A DNA stretch of 9,034 nt from an uncultured Porphyromonadaceae bacterium (GTDB lineage Bacteria; Bacteroidota; Bacteroidia; Bacteroidales; Muribaculaceae): assembly GCA_947178565.1 (NCBI GenBank), contig CAMWYV010000024.1, positions 1 through 9,034 of the forward strand. The letters run 5' to 3'. This document shows positions 1 through 7,125 of this stretch, in pieces. Position numbers and translations under genes: made by a program. Each line of letters begins with the position of its first letter. Position 1 is the stretch's first letter. The notes beneath the pieces were generated by a model. It saw only the letters and a program-made list of their open reading frames with translations. It was not told the DNA's origin and made no database searches.

Positions 1-488
1 TTGTTACGGTATGCTTTTAATCCGCAGTTGAAGTCGTGCAGATTCTTGATGCCGCTCACCTTGCGCGCGGTGGCGTTGAAAAGTTTAGTGGGTATGGTTT
101 TGGATAACGGATCGTAGCGCTTTTTCTTCCAGCCGCTCACCAGATCATATCCATCCTTAGTTATCATGCGGTATAGCTCCGGAATTTCATCGGGGCTGTC
201 CTGAAGATCTGCATCCATCGTTATGACGACATCGCCATGCGCGCGCTCAAATCCGGTGTTCAGCGCGGGCGACTTGCCGTAGTTTCGTCGGAAGCACACA
301 CCTTTTACCGACGGATTTTTCTGCGCGAGCTCCTTGATTACCGTCCATGAGTCGTCAGTGCTGCCGTCGTTTATGAAAATAATCTCGTAGGTGAAGGAGT
401 TCTCCTTCATCACGCGCTCGATCCACTGCTCCAGTTCGGGCAGTGATTCGGCTTCATTATAGAGGGGTACAATTACTGAAATATCCAT
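1..488 (-). CDS. Glycosyltransferase family 2, DPMS/GtrB-like (3' end outside window)
   Basis: This is the N-terminal 162 residues of a GT-A fold glycosyltransferase; the gene runs off the left edge without a stop. The protein opens with MDISVIVPLYNE, the standard beta-strand start of GT2 enzymes. It has a nucleotide-binding NDGSTDDS (about residues 40-47) and the metal-binding DADLQDSPDEIP (about 92-103), followed by SGWKKKR near 118-124. That motif series matches the dolichyl/undecaprenyl-phosphate sugar transferases (DPMS, GtrB, ArnC type), which move a sugar from a nucleotide donor onto a polyprenyl phosphate at the inner membrane. Such enzymes often carry C-terminal membrane helices, which would lie outside the window. 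The ATG at 488 is ten bases past the stop of the upstream membrane-protein gene, so the two are probably cotranscribed. The sugar and acceptor cannot be read from the sequence. I am sure of the family, not of the substrate. Confidence 0.93.
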   Translation of the reverse strand, partial: MDISVIVPLYNEAESLPELEQWIERVMKENSFTYEIIFINDGSTDDSWTVIKELAQKNPSVKGVCFRRNYGKSPALNTGFERAHGDVVITMDADLQDSPDEIPELYRMITKDGYDLVSGWKKKRYDPLSKTIPTKLFNATARKVSGIKNLHDFNCGLKAYRN

Positions 489-498
489 TTTATAGACT

Positions 499-1038
499 TT
501 ATTTTGTTGACTTCTTTTCTCCACGCGCCCTTGCGAGAACCGCCATCAGGAGCGAGAGGAGTGAGCCGGAAAATACTCCGAGCCAAATCATTTCAATCAC
601 TATCTGAATGGGAGTCGGTAAGATATGCGCGCTCACCATGCGGCGGAGCATATCCGCCATCTCCTCACCTTGTTTCCAACCCGAACCGCTGTAAAATTCA
701 ATAGCTTCCTGCACACGATCAGCAATGAAGTCGGGATTAATCCATTTGAGGTATATGACGGCGGCGAGTCCTGCGATGAGGCAGCCGCACAGAAATGTCA
801 TGATTCCCTGCATCCACAGAGATGAGAGCTGTGTGGTGTACAGGTCATTGATATATGAGCGGCGCAGAAAGGTGTAGATTATGAACGGCACTGACAGAAA
901 CAGAATAATACTTACAACCGACAGCAGCGGCACGGCGGTAGAGAATACTGCCGCAAAAAACATGGCACTGAGCAATATGCCGAATGGCAATCCGTCGTCT
1001 GCTCCTCTGCGGTATGGTGATGTTCCTGGTGCGCTCAT
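499..1038 (-). CDS. DUF4199-type four-helix membrane protein
   Basis: This 179-residue protein has no catalytic motif I can recognise. Hydrophobic segments lie at about residues 18-36, 38-58, 75-97 and 142-168, with a polar loop of roughly 40 residues between the third and fourth. The short charged C-terminus (ARGEKKSTK) would sit on the cytoplasmic side by the positive-inside rule. Size, helix layout and the position immediately before a GT2 glycosyltransferase fit the DUF4199 family, which is common in Bacteroidota and has no established function. It begins 18 bases after the GlsB-like gene ends and stops ten bases before the glycosyltransferase. Assignment to DUF4199 rests on pattern and context rather than a profile search. 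A role as a membrane partner of the glycosyltransferase is a guess. Confidence 0.85.
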   Translation of the reverse strand: MSAPGTSPYRRGADDGLPFGILLSAMFFAAVFSTAVPLLSVVSIILFLSVPFIIYTFLRRSYINDLYTTQLSSLWMQGIMTFLCGCLIAGLAAVIYLKWINPDFIADRVQEAIEFYSGSGWKQGEEMADMLRRMVSAHILPTPIQIVIEMIWLGVFSGSLLSLLMAVLARARGEKKSTK

Positions 1039-1056
1039 CAGCAGAAATAAATGGGG

Positions 1057-1989
1057 TCAGTCGTGGTGATATGTGCCGATATGGCGCCGCTTTTTCTCTT
1101 CAAAAATATCGTCGATAGCAAAGAAAATTCCGGATTCCTCCACATCGCCGAAATTATCGTTGATCGCAGTGCCAAACATTTTCATCGTCGGGCTGAGACT
1201 CATGTAGGCATTTACGAGCGGCGGAATATTCACGCCGCAGTTTCTGATAGCCTTGTTGAGGATCTTGTAGTCCTCTGCAAAAGTTGTGCCTGTGAATAGA
1301 GCTGCCATAGCCGCTTCGTCATAACCTGCGTGAAGTGGTGTGATAGGACGAACCAGCTCCTCTGTGTCCGGGAAGTGACGGTTGAGGAAATATAAAATCA
1401 TATCGCGGCAATTTCTTCGGTATGATGGATACATCGTCACCTTGCCGAAGAGATATTTAATCTCGGGATGCACAACGGTGAGTGCTCCGAGACCGTCCCA
1501 TAGATTGTCAAGAGCGAACAGTGCCTTAGCCCCCGCCTTGGATGACTGGTATTCGGGGCGCACAAACGATCGTCCCAGTTCGATAGTGTAGGGGAGATAG
1601 TTGTCTATAAAGTTCTGCGAGAATCGGAACATGTGGGAGGTGGCGATTCTTGGCGATCCGTCAGGATTTTTTCTGATATTGGCACCGGTGATATATCTGT
1701 ATCCTCCGAGAATCTGGTTAGAATCCGGATCCCACACGATAATCTGCCGGCATGGTGGATTCATTGTGTCAAACTCATCGATGTCGCATTCCTTTCCGGT
1801 ACCTCCTCCGGCGTTTCTGAAAGAAATTTCCCTGAGTCTGCCAATTTCCCTCATTGTATTGGGGGCGGTGTGAGCATCCACCACATATATGAGATTGTTG
1901 CCCTTATTGGTTTCGCGAAGTAACCGCTCCGGCGTCAGTTCCGCCAGAATCAGCTCAGTGTCAACCGGGTCAATTATTTTCTCTTCCAT
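1057..1989 (-). CDS. glsB: GlsB/OlsB-like N-acyltransferase (glycine lipid synthesis, first step)
   Basis: This 310-residue protein looks like the GNAT-fold N-acyltransferases related to acyl-homoserine-lactone synthases and ornithine-lipid OlsB. Visible family features are LREISFRNAGGGTGKECD (about residues 52-69), a GGYRYI strand (95-100), ELGRSFVRPEYQ (137-148), LFGKVTMYPSY (180-190) and a C-terminal IPPLVNAYMSLSPTMKMFGT (255-274). In Bacteroides the homologue GlsB is known to transfer a 3-hydroxyacyl chain, presumably from ACP, to the amino group of glycine, giving an N-(3-hydroxyacyl)glycine such as commendamide. The O-acyltransferase expected to complete the lipid lies two bases upstream, which suggests translational coupling and supports the assignment. 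The amino acid used cannot be proved from sequence; ornithine or serine would be the alternatives. The enzyme class is secure and the glycine specificity is inferred from family and gene pairing. Confidence 0.85.
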   Translation of the reverse strand: MEEKIIDPVDTELILAELTPERLLRETNKGNNLIYVVDAHTAPNTMREIGRLREISFRNAGGGTGKECDIDEFDTMNPPCRQIIVWDPDSNQILGGYRYITGANIRKNPDGSPRIATSHMFRFSQNFIDNYLPYTIELGRSFVRPEYQSSKAGAKALFALDNLWDGLGALTVVHPEIKYLFGKVTMYPSYRRNCRDMILYFLNRHFPDTEELVRPITPLHAGYDEAAMAALFTGTTFAEDYKILNKAIRNCGVNIPPLVNAYMSLSPTMKMFGTAINDNFGDVEESGIFFAIDDIFEEKKRRHIGTYHHD

Positions 1990-1991
1990 AC

Positions 1992-2840
1992 CTATTTATA
2001 TCCCGCAGAAATATTCTGATCGGGAAGTGTGTAAACGATTTTCCTTATCTGCTGCGCCTGAACGGCAGCGGCGGTACCGCCTTTGAGGGAGGTGTATGGA
2101 ACCGGCTTGCCGACATAAATGTCGAAAGAAGCGTTTTTACATCTGAACACCTCGCGTGGCAGGTATATCATCTCAATATTGAATTTTATGCCTGCGCGCT
2201 CACGCAGTCTCGCAAAATTATAAAAAAATCTTGAGTTGTTTCCGCTAAAATAAACCGGAATTACATCGCGCTTACTTGAAATGCACTTGTTTACGAACAT
2301 TTTGTTCCATTTGAGGTCGGCGATGCCTTCCTTGAGTTTTCTTGACACTAGTCCGGCGGGGAAAATGATGATTGGATCCGGACCTTTAAATGCTTCATCT
2401 ATCGCGATGCCGGTGGTTCGTGACTGCGCACCATGCTTGTTTACCGGCAGGAATATACCGTCAAGCGGCTTTACTGCCATAAGCAGGTCATTGACAGGGA
2501 AATGAATGGGCTCTCCATAGACTGATTCAATGAAATGAATCATGGCAATTCCGTCCAGTCCCCCGAGGGGATGGTTGCACACTATAGTAACACGGCGGTT
2601 TTCAGGAAGATTCTCCTTGCCGTGAACAGTGTATTTTATGTTGAGTTTGTCAAGAACAGCATCGCAAAACTGCGCTCCTCTCTTTCCGTCCGCATAGTCG
2701 AGCATCTCGTTCATCTTATCCTGACAGACGGTTTTTTCCATCCACCTGACCAGAGCGCGTGGAATAAACCTGCGATAGCGTGGCAGGCGGTCTCTGATAA
2801 CCGCCCCCACATCTATTCTAAGCTTGTCATCACTACCCAT
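1992..2840 (-). CDS. glsA: GlsA-like lysophospholipid acyltransferase family protein (glycine lipid O-acyltransferase)
   Basis: This 282-residue protein belongs to the PlsC-like acyltransferase superfamily. The catalytic block is CNHPLGGLDG (about residues 88-97), the substrate-binding block is IIIFPAGLVSRK (157-168) and a later block is IPVYFSGNNSR (194-204). Two departures from textbook PlsC are visible: five rather than four residues separate the catalytic His90 and Asp96, and the usual Glu of the FPEG motif is Ala162. These may be features of the OlsA/GlsA/OlsF-type branch. In the known pathway GlsA O-acylates the 3-hydroxyl of the N-acylglycine made by GlsB, giving the mature glycine lipid at the inner membrane. 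The gene starts 16 bases after folD ends and stops two bases before the GlsB-like start. A general 1-acylglycerol-phosphate acyltransferase role is the main alternative. Confidence 0.82.
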   Translation of the reverse strand: MGSDDKLRIDVGAVIRDRLPRYRRFIPRALVRWMEKTVCQDKMNEMLDYADGKRGAQFCDAVLDKLNIKYTVHGKENLPENRRVTIVCNHPLGGLDGIAMIHFIESVYGEPIHFPVNDLLMAVKPLDGIFLPVNKHGAQSRTTGIAIDEAFKGPDPIIIFPAGLVSRKLKEGIADLKWNKMFVNKCISSKRDVIPVYFSGNNSRFFYNFARLRERAGIKFNIEMIYLPREVFRCKNASFDIYVGKPVPYTSLKGGTAAAVQAQQIRKIVYTLPDQNISAGYK

Positions 2841-2856
2841 CCGGCGAGTAGATTAA

Positions 2857-3738
2857 TCAAGCAGGATAAATATCGTGTCTTGCAGCGAGAAGAGTGTTTT
2901 TCATAAGCGACACGATTGTCATCGGTCCCACTCCTCCCGGTACCGGTGTTATCCATGAACATTTGGGCGCGACATTCTCATAGTCAACATCGCCGCAAAG
3001 GCGGAATCCGCTTTTGCGTGAAGAGTCAGGCACACGTGTTGTGCCCACATCGATGATAACGGCACCCTCCTTTACCATATCTGCCGTAACGAATCCGGGT
3101 GAGCCGAGAGCGGCGATTATGATATCGGCTTTACGGCATATTTCCTTGATGTTTTTTGTTGCACTGTGGCATACGGTAACGGTGGCATCACCGGGAATGT
3201 GTTTCTGCATCATGAGGTTTGCCACGGGTTTGCCAACGATGTTGCTTCGTCCGAGAACCACGCATTCCGCACCTTTGGTGGGAATACCGTAGCGCTCAAG
3301 AAGCATGAGGATACCGGCGGGTGTCGCGCTTACGAAGCATGGAAGACCGATAGACATACGACCTACGTTTACAGGATGAAATCCATCTACATCTTTCTTG
3401 TAGTCAATCGCTTCGATTACTCTCTGCTCCGATATGTGCGCGGGAAGAGGCAGCTGAACTATGAAACCGTCCACGTCTGTATTTTTGTTCAGCTCATCAA
3501 TGGTTTCAAGCAGTTTCTCTTCGGTAACATCATCTTCAAAGCGGATTAGGGTTGACTTGAAGCCACACTCCTCACACGCCTTTACCTTGTGTGCCACGTA
3601 GGTTTCGCTGCCGCCGTCGTGACCAACGAGAATAGCCGCGAGGTGAGGACGCTTTGCGCCATGAGCAAGCATCTGTGTGACAGTATCTGATATTTCCCGT
3701 TTTATATCGGTAGCTACTTGTTTTCCGTCAATTATCAT
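2857..3738 (-). CDS. folD: FolD, bifunctional methylene-THF dehydrogenase/methenyl-THF cyclohydrolase
   Basis: FolD interconverts 5,10-methylene-, 5,10-methenyl- and 10-formyl-tetrahydrofolate in the cytosol, feeding purine and formyl-Met synthesis and linking to serine and glycine. The 293-residue product is of normal length. It shows the catalytic YVAHK (Tyr47 and Lys51), QLPLP (95-99), [11 protein letters not shown] (114-124), the nucleotide-binding [11 protein letters not shown] (161-171) and [10 protein letters not shown] (265-274). The common PCTP motif reads SATP here (138-141). I chose the ATG at 3738, although the frame stays open to another ATG at 3786, because the protein then begins MIIDGKQVA as FolD proteins do, and because the extra 16 codons run through a perfect hairpin. 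The gene follows ffh after 82 bases and precedes the acyltransferase gene by 16 bases. Confidence 0.97.
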   Translation of the reverse strand: MIIDGKQVATDIKREISDTVTQMLAHGAKRPHLAAILVGHDGGSETYVAHKVKACEECGFKSTLIRFEDDVTEEKLLETIDELNKNTDVDGFIVQLPLPAHISEQRVIEAIDYKKDVDGFHPVNVGRMSIGLPCFVSATPAGILMLLERYGIPTKGAECVVLGRSNIVGKPVANLMMQKHIPGDATVTVCHSATKNIKEICRKADIIIAALGSPGFVTADMVKEGAVIIDVGTTRVPDSSRKSGFRLCGDVDYENVAPKCSWITPVPGGVGPMTIVSLMKNTLLAARHDIYPA

Positions 3739-3767
3739 GTGTAAGTCGTTATTATCGTTTATTTTAT

Positions 3768-3788
3768 GAGTGCACGATTTGTGCACTC
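3768..3788 (-). promoter_or_regulatory. Perfect 8-bp hairpin between ffh and folD
   Basis: GAGTGCAC at 3768-3775 and GTGCACTC at 3781-3788 are exact reverse complements separated by five bases. In the minus-strand transcript the hairpin lies 32 bases past the ffh stop and 29 bases before the folD start. It is not followed by a run of U (the transcript continues AUAAAAUAAACG), so it is a poor intrinsic terminator. It could protect the ffh 3' end, act as an attenuator or leader structure for folD, or be a binding site for a dimeric regulator. The role is unproven; the repeat itself is directly visible. Confidence 0.55.
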
Positions 3789-3815
3789 TGCTTTAATTAT
3801 CGCGAAGATGAGTAT

Positions 3816-3823
3816 CAAATCTA
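3816..3823 (-). promoter_or_regulatory. Candidate -7 box (TAGATTTG) for folD
   Basis: On the minus strand the sequence TAGATTTG matches the Bacteroidota -7 consensus TAnnTTTG exactly; its first three bases are the ffh stop codon TAG. Transcription from it would start around 3809 and give a leader of about 70 bases containing the 3768-3788 hairpin. I see no TTTG at the expected -33 distance, so this is a candidate only. Confidence 0.35.
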
Positions 3824-5149
3824 TCTTCTGCGCATGGCACGCATCATCTTCATGGGATTTTTCATGGAGGTTGCGGCTTTCATCATTTTTCTTGTTTCCT
3901 CAAATTGCTTCAGCAATCGGTTCACCTCCTGAATATTGGTACCTGAGCCTTTTGCAATCCTCTGGCGGCGGCTGGTATTGATGATTTCGGGGCGCGCTCT
4001 CTCAGCCTTGGTCATGGATCGGATTATAGCCTCGATGCCTTTGAACGCATCATCATCAATGTCGATATCCTTTATGGCTTTTCCCACACCGGGAATCATC
4101 GCGGCAAGATCCTTTAGGTTACCCATCTTCTTGATCTGCTGAATCTGATTGAGGAAATCGTCAAAATTGAACTGATTTTTGGCGATTTTTCTCTGCAACT
4201 CAGCTGCTTCCTTCTCGTCGATAGCCTGTTGTGCTTTCTCCACGAGGGTAACGATATCACCCATGCCGAGAATACGGTCAGCCATACGCGCAGGGTGGAA
4301 CTGGTCGAGTGCGTCAAGTTTTTCACCGGTACCTACAAATTTGATAGGTTTAGTCACCACCGTGCGGATAGAAAGCGCGGCACCTCCTCGGGTATCACCG
4401 TCGAGTTTAGTGAGAATAACACCGTCGAAATCAAGTCGGTCATTGAATTCCTTGGCGGTATTCACGGCATCCTGACCAGTCATCGCATCTACAACAAATA
4501 GGATTTCATTTGGCTTGACCGCTTTCTTGATAGCTGCAATCTCCTCCATCATCTGCTCATCTACAGCAAGACGACCGGCGGTATCGATAATCACCAGGTC
4601 ATTGTGGTTTGCCTTAGCGTATCTGATAGCATTTTCTGCAATCTGAACGGGATTTTTGTTGCCCTCCTCGGTATATACAGGCACATCAATCTGCTCTGCA
4701 AGCACTTTCAACTGGTCTATGGCAGCAGGACGGTACACGTCGCAGGCAACGAGCAGCGGTCGCTTCGCTTTCTCGCTTTTGAGTTTCTTGGCGAGTTTTC
4801 CCGAGAAAGTAGTCTTACCTGATCCTTGAAGACCGGACATGAGGATTACCGTGGGATTGCCGCTTAGATTGATCTGCTCGGTTTCTCCCCCCATCAGGGC
4901 GGTAAGCTCATCGTGAACGATCTTGACCATCATCTCGCTCGGCTTAACTGCGGTGAGCACGTTCTGACCGAGTGCCTTAGCCTTTACAGTGTCGGTGAAG
5001 GTCTTCGCCACCTTATAGTTGACATCGGCATCAAGGAGGGCTCTTCGCACATCCTTGAGTGTTTCGGCAACATTTATTTCTGTAATCTTGCCCTGCCCCT
5101 TTAGGAGCTTGAAGCTTCTTTCGAGTCTTTCGCTAAGATTTTCAAACAT
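3821..5149 (-). CDS. ffh: Ffh, signal recognition particle GTPase (SRP54 homologue)
   Basis: Ffh binds 4.5S RNA and the signal sequences of nascent membrane proteins and delivers ribosomes to FtsY at the inner membrane. The 442-residue protein has the helical N domain (1 to about 95) followed by the SRP-type GTPase domain: P-loop GLQGSGKTT (106-114), DVYRPAAIDQL (137-147), DTAGR (189-193), TKLDGD (247-252) and the closing VGTGE (272-276). The M domain (about 325-442) is methionine-rich and holds the RNA-binding segment SRRQRIAKGSG (393-403), then NRLLKQFEETRKMM, ending in the basic MRAMRRR. No key motif is missing. The gene starts five bases after the panD stop, so it is probably translated from the panC-panD transcript. 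The SRP RNA gene is not in this window. Confidence 0.98.
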   Translation of the reverse strand: MFENLSERLERSFKLLKGQGKITEINVAETLKDVRRALLDADVNYKVAKTFTDTVKAKALGQNVLTAVKPSEMMVKIVHDELTALMGGETEQINLSGNPTVILMSGLQGSGKTTFSGKLAKKLKSEKAKRPLLVACDVYRPAAIDQLKVLAEQIDVPVYTEEGNKNPVQIAENAIRYAKANHNDLVIIDTAGRLAVDEQMMEEIAAIKKAVKPNEILFVVDAMTGQDAVNTAKEFNDRLDFDGVILTKLDGDTRGGAALSIRTVVTKPIKFVGTGEKLDALDQFHPARMADRILGMGDIVTLVEKAQQAIDEKEAAELQRKIAKNQFNFDDFLNQIQQIKKMGNLKDLAAMIPGVGKAIKDIDIDDDAFKGIEAIIRSMTKAERARPEIINTSRRQRIAKGSGTNIQEVNRLLKQFEETRKMMKAATSMKNPMKMMRAMRRR

Positions 5150-5154
5150 ATTCT

Positions 5155-5511
5155 TTATGAGTTAGTGAGGGAGTTTGTTTCGGTATCGGGGAAAATGACG
5201 CTTGGCTTGAAAGTGCGAGCCTCCTCTGGAGTCATTGTGGCGTAGCTCATGATGATTACGATGTCGCCGGGCTGCACTTTTCTCGCGGCTGCACCGTTGA
5301 GACAGATCACACCGCTGCCCGGGTCACCGGGAATAACGTATGTGTCCAATCTCTCTCCGTTGTTGTTGTTAACGATATATACTCTCTCTCCGGGTAGAAT
5401 GCCGGCGGCTTCCATAAGGAGCGAGTCGATAGTGATGCTTCCGATATAGTTCAGGTTCGCCTGAGTTACGGTGACGCGGTGTATCTTCGATTTTAGTACT
5501 TCTATGAACAT
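5155..5511 (-). CDS. panD: PanD, aspartate 1-decarboxylase precursor
   Basis: PanD decarboxylates L-aspartate to beta-alanine, one of the two substrates of PanC. It is made as a proenzyme that cleaves itself to create a pyruvoyl group. At 118 residues it is slightly shorter than the E. coli enzyme (126), but residue numbering coincides. The cleavage site Gly24-Ser25 is in NYIGSITID, and Lys9, Arg54, Thr57, Tyr58 and Asn72 occupy the positions known for the active site. The segment [23 protein letters not shown] (from residue 71) is the usual family signature. It lies 15 bases after panC and five bases before ffh. No PanM/PanZ-type maturation factor is recognisable in the window: the one GNAT protein here, at 7126-7671, looks RimJ/RimL-like. 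Confidence 0.98.
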   Translation of the reverse strand: MFIEVLKSKIHRVTVTQANLNYIGSITIDSLLMEAAGILPGERVYIVNNNNGERLDTYVIPGDPGSGVICLNGAAARKVQPGDIVIIMSYATMTPEEARTFKPSVIFPDTETNSLTNS

Positions 5512-5526
5512 AAATAAGAGTACGGT

Positions 5527-6366
5527 TTAATATCTGATGTTGTCAATGAGCCGTACATCTCCGCAAAATACGGTGATGCAGCCCACAGGTTCTTTGGTCT
5601 CCTCCCAGTTTTTAATCGGCTGCATCGTCTTGCCATCAACGATCTCGTAGTATTCCACATTCATGTGAGGGAAAGAGTTTACGGTATCTATGACGAACCG
5701 CTTGGTCTGGTCAACAGTATGATCCTTAGCCCAGTCAACGCTTGATGCGAGAGTTTTTGCGATAGCCGGTGCGATAGCCCTCTGAGCGGGAGTGAGGCGC
5801 ACATTTCTGCTGCTGAGTGCAAGCCCGTCCTCTTCGCGGCAGATAGGGCAAGGTACTATCTCGAGGTCAAAGCCTTCAAGCTCAACCATTTTGCGGATAA
5901 CGGCAATCTGCTGGAAATCCTTTTCTCCGAAATATGCCCTAGTGGGTACGGTCATTGCAAATAGTTTGCTTACAATCTGAGCCACACCGTTGAAGTGCCC
6001 GGGGCGCATGGCTCCCTCCATCACTTCGGCTACCGGTCCGAGTTCAAACACTCTTGTGTCAGGCTCGGGATATATTTCCTCGACTGAGGGAATGAAAGCT
6101 ATGTCAACTCCCCCCTCTTCAAGTAGCTTGCAGTCGGCTTTTTCGGTACGGGGATATGTTTTTAGATCATCCGGATTGTTGAATTGTGTGGGATTTACGA
6201 AAACGCTTGCCACCACAATGTCATTTTCCTTGCGTGCTCTTGCAATCAGACTCATGTGACCTGCATGGAGCGCGCCCATGGTGGGAACGAGTCCGATGGA
6301 AAGCCCTTGCCGACGTAGCTGCTCTGTTTTCTGCTCAAGTTCGGCGACTGTGCGTATTATTTCCAT
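5527..6366 (-). CDS. panC: PanC, pantothenate synthetase
   Basis: PanC condenses pantoate and beta-alanine with ATP, through a pantoyl-adenylate, to make pantothenate (vitamin B5) for CoA and ACP. The 279-residue protein has the nucleotidyltransferase HIGH-like motif in [10 protein letters not shown] (28-37, His34 and His37), FVNPTQF (56-62), [12 protein letters not shown] (121-132), YFGEKDFQQ (145-153) and [12 protein letters not shown] (177-188), where SSRN plays the KMSKS-like part. The frame is open back to an ATG at 6399. I use the ATG at 6366 because the product then begins [10 protein letters not shown] as in the family, and because a TAnnTTTG promoter box covers the upstream ATG. It is the first gene of the minus-strand cluster. 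The pantoate branch (panB, panE) is not present nearby. Confidence 0.97.
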   Translation of the reverse strand: MEIIRTVAELEQKTEQLRRQGLSIGLVPTMGALHAGHMSLIARARKENDIVVASVFVNPTQFNNPDDLKTYPRTEKADCKLLEEGGVDIAFIPSVEEIYPEPDTRVFELGPVAEVMEGAMRPGHFNGVAQIVSKLFAMTVPTRAYFGEKDFQQIAVIRKMVELEGFDLEIVPCPICREEDGLALSSRNVRLTPAQRAIAPAIAKTLASSVDWAKDHTVDQTKRFVIDTVNSFPHMNVEYYEIVDGKTMQPIKNWEETKEPVGCITVFCGDVRLIDNIRY

Positions 6367-6396
6367 GTCTGTAGATAGTCTTTGAAAAATACTTTG

Positions 6397-6404
6397 CAAA
6401 AGTA
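6397..6404 (-). promoter_or_regulatory. Putative -7 box of the panC promoter
   Basis: The minus strand reads TACTTTTG, an exact match to the Bacteroidota -7 consensus TAnnTTTG. A start about seven bases downstream (near 6390) would give a leader of roughly 24 bases before the panC ATG at 6366. The box overlaps the 8-bp palindrome TTTGCAAA at 6393-6400. No clear TTTG lies at the -33 position; the region is instead pyrimidine-rich, with a T7 tract at 6407-6413 between the two. Confidence 0.55.
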
Positions 6405-6469
6405 ATAAAAAAAGATGTGGTAAGGTGTGTTATTTTATATGAAGGAGCAATCTAACGGATAAAAAGGAG

Positions 6470-6477
6470 TAAATTTG
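6470..6477 (+). promoter_or_regulatory. Putative -7 box of the recR promoter
   Basis: TAAATTTG matches TAnnTTTG exactly. Transcription would begin near 6484, leaving a leader of about 11 bases before the recR ATG at 6495. A 6-bp inverted repeat (AATTTG at 6472-6477, CAAATT at 6483-6488) spans the box and the presumed start point. No TTTG is present at the -33 distance. Confidence 0.5.
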
Positions 6478-6494
6478 CATAACAAATTCATAAA

Positions 6495-7121
6495 ATGGAG
6501 CAAGAGTACGCATCGAGTCTGCTTGAAAACGCGGTGAGAGAACTGTCGCGTCTTCCCGGAGTGGGTCGGAAGACCGCGCTCCGTCTGGCTCTTCATATAT
6601 TGCGGAGAGATGAGAGCGAGGGGGTTGCACTGGGGGAGTCAATCATCAATCTGCGTCAGAATATCCGCTACTGCCGTGTGTGTCACAATATCTCCGAGAG
6701 CGAGATGTGTGAGGTGTGCGGTTCGGAGCGTAGAGACCACAGTTGCGTGTGTGTGGTAGAGAATGTGCGCGATGTGATGAGTATCGAGAACACCGGGCAG
6801 TATGCGGGAGTGTATCATGTGCTCGGCGGAGTGATTTCTCCGATGGACGGTATCGGTCCCGATCAGCTTGAAATAGATAGCCTTGTGGAGCGTGTGCGCC
6901 TCGGTGGTGTCAAGGAGGTGATTCTCGCGCTTGCCTCCACAATGGAGGGGGACACAACAAACTTTTACATTTTCAGAAAGATAGGAAATATACCGGGTGT
7001 GAAAATCACCCAGCTTGCCCGTGGCATGGCTGTCGGTAACGAAATAGAATATACCGATGAGCTGACCCTCGGCAGGTCGATAGTTCAGCGCACTCTTTTC
7101 AGCGATTCTTTTAATTCTTAG
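6495..7121 (+). CDS. recR: RecR, recombination mediator protein
   Basis: RecR works with RecO (and RecF) to load RecA onto SSB-coated DNA during gap and break repair. The 208-residue product has every expected part in order: a helix-hairpin-helix with [17 protein letters not shown] (20-36), a four-cysteine zinc finger (Cys60, Cys63, Cys72, Cys75), a Toprim domain (about 83-178) with VVENVRD and [18 protein letters not shown], and the C-terminal [14 protein letters not shown] (183-196). The start is firm: an in-frame TAA lies at 6480-6482, five codons before the ATG at 6495. It is transcribed away from panC and is followed after four bases by a GNAT gene, suggesting a two-gene unit. Confidence 0.98.
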   Translation: MEQEYASSLLENAVRELSRLPGVGRKTALRLALHILRRDESEGVALGESIINLRQNIRYCRVCHNISESEMCEVCGSERRDHSCVCVVENVRDVMSIENTGQYAGVYHVLGGVISPMDGIGPDQLEIDSLVERVRLGGVKEVILALASTMEGDTTNFYIFRKIGNIPGVKITQLARGMAVGNEIEYTDELTLGRSIVQRTLFSDSFNS

Positions 7122-7125
7122 CTTT

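Larger units (their letters stand above)
1..6366 (-). other. Co-directional cluster panC-panD-ffh-folD-glsA-glsB-DUF4199-GT2
   Basis: Eight genes on one strand are separated by 15, 5, 82, 16, 2, 18 and 10 bases. No terminator with a T run is visible in any gap. The spacing supports one transcript, or two if the box and hairpin between ffh and folD start a second. The cluster continues past the left edge. Confidence 0.65.

Noticed and set aside
1101..1108. A TAnnTTTG match (TATTTTTG, minus strand) near the end of the GlsB-like gene as a promoter for the DUF4199 gene
   Set aside because: It lies in coding sequence, the nearest upstream TTTG is at the wrong distance, and the gene spacing already suggests read-through.
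3166..3549. A 127-codon plus-strand open frame
   Set aside because: It is antisense to the conserved core of folD and has no recognisable domain.
3739..3786. A 16-residue N-terminal extension of FolD starting at 3786
   Set aside because: The extension is not typical of the family and would be encoded across the hairpin; the ATG at 3738 gives the standard FolD start.
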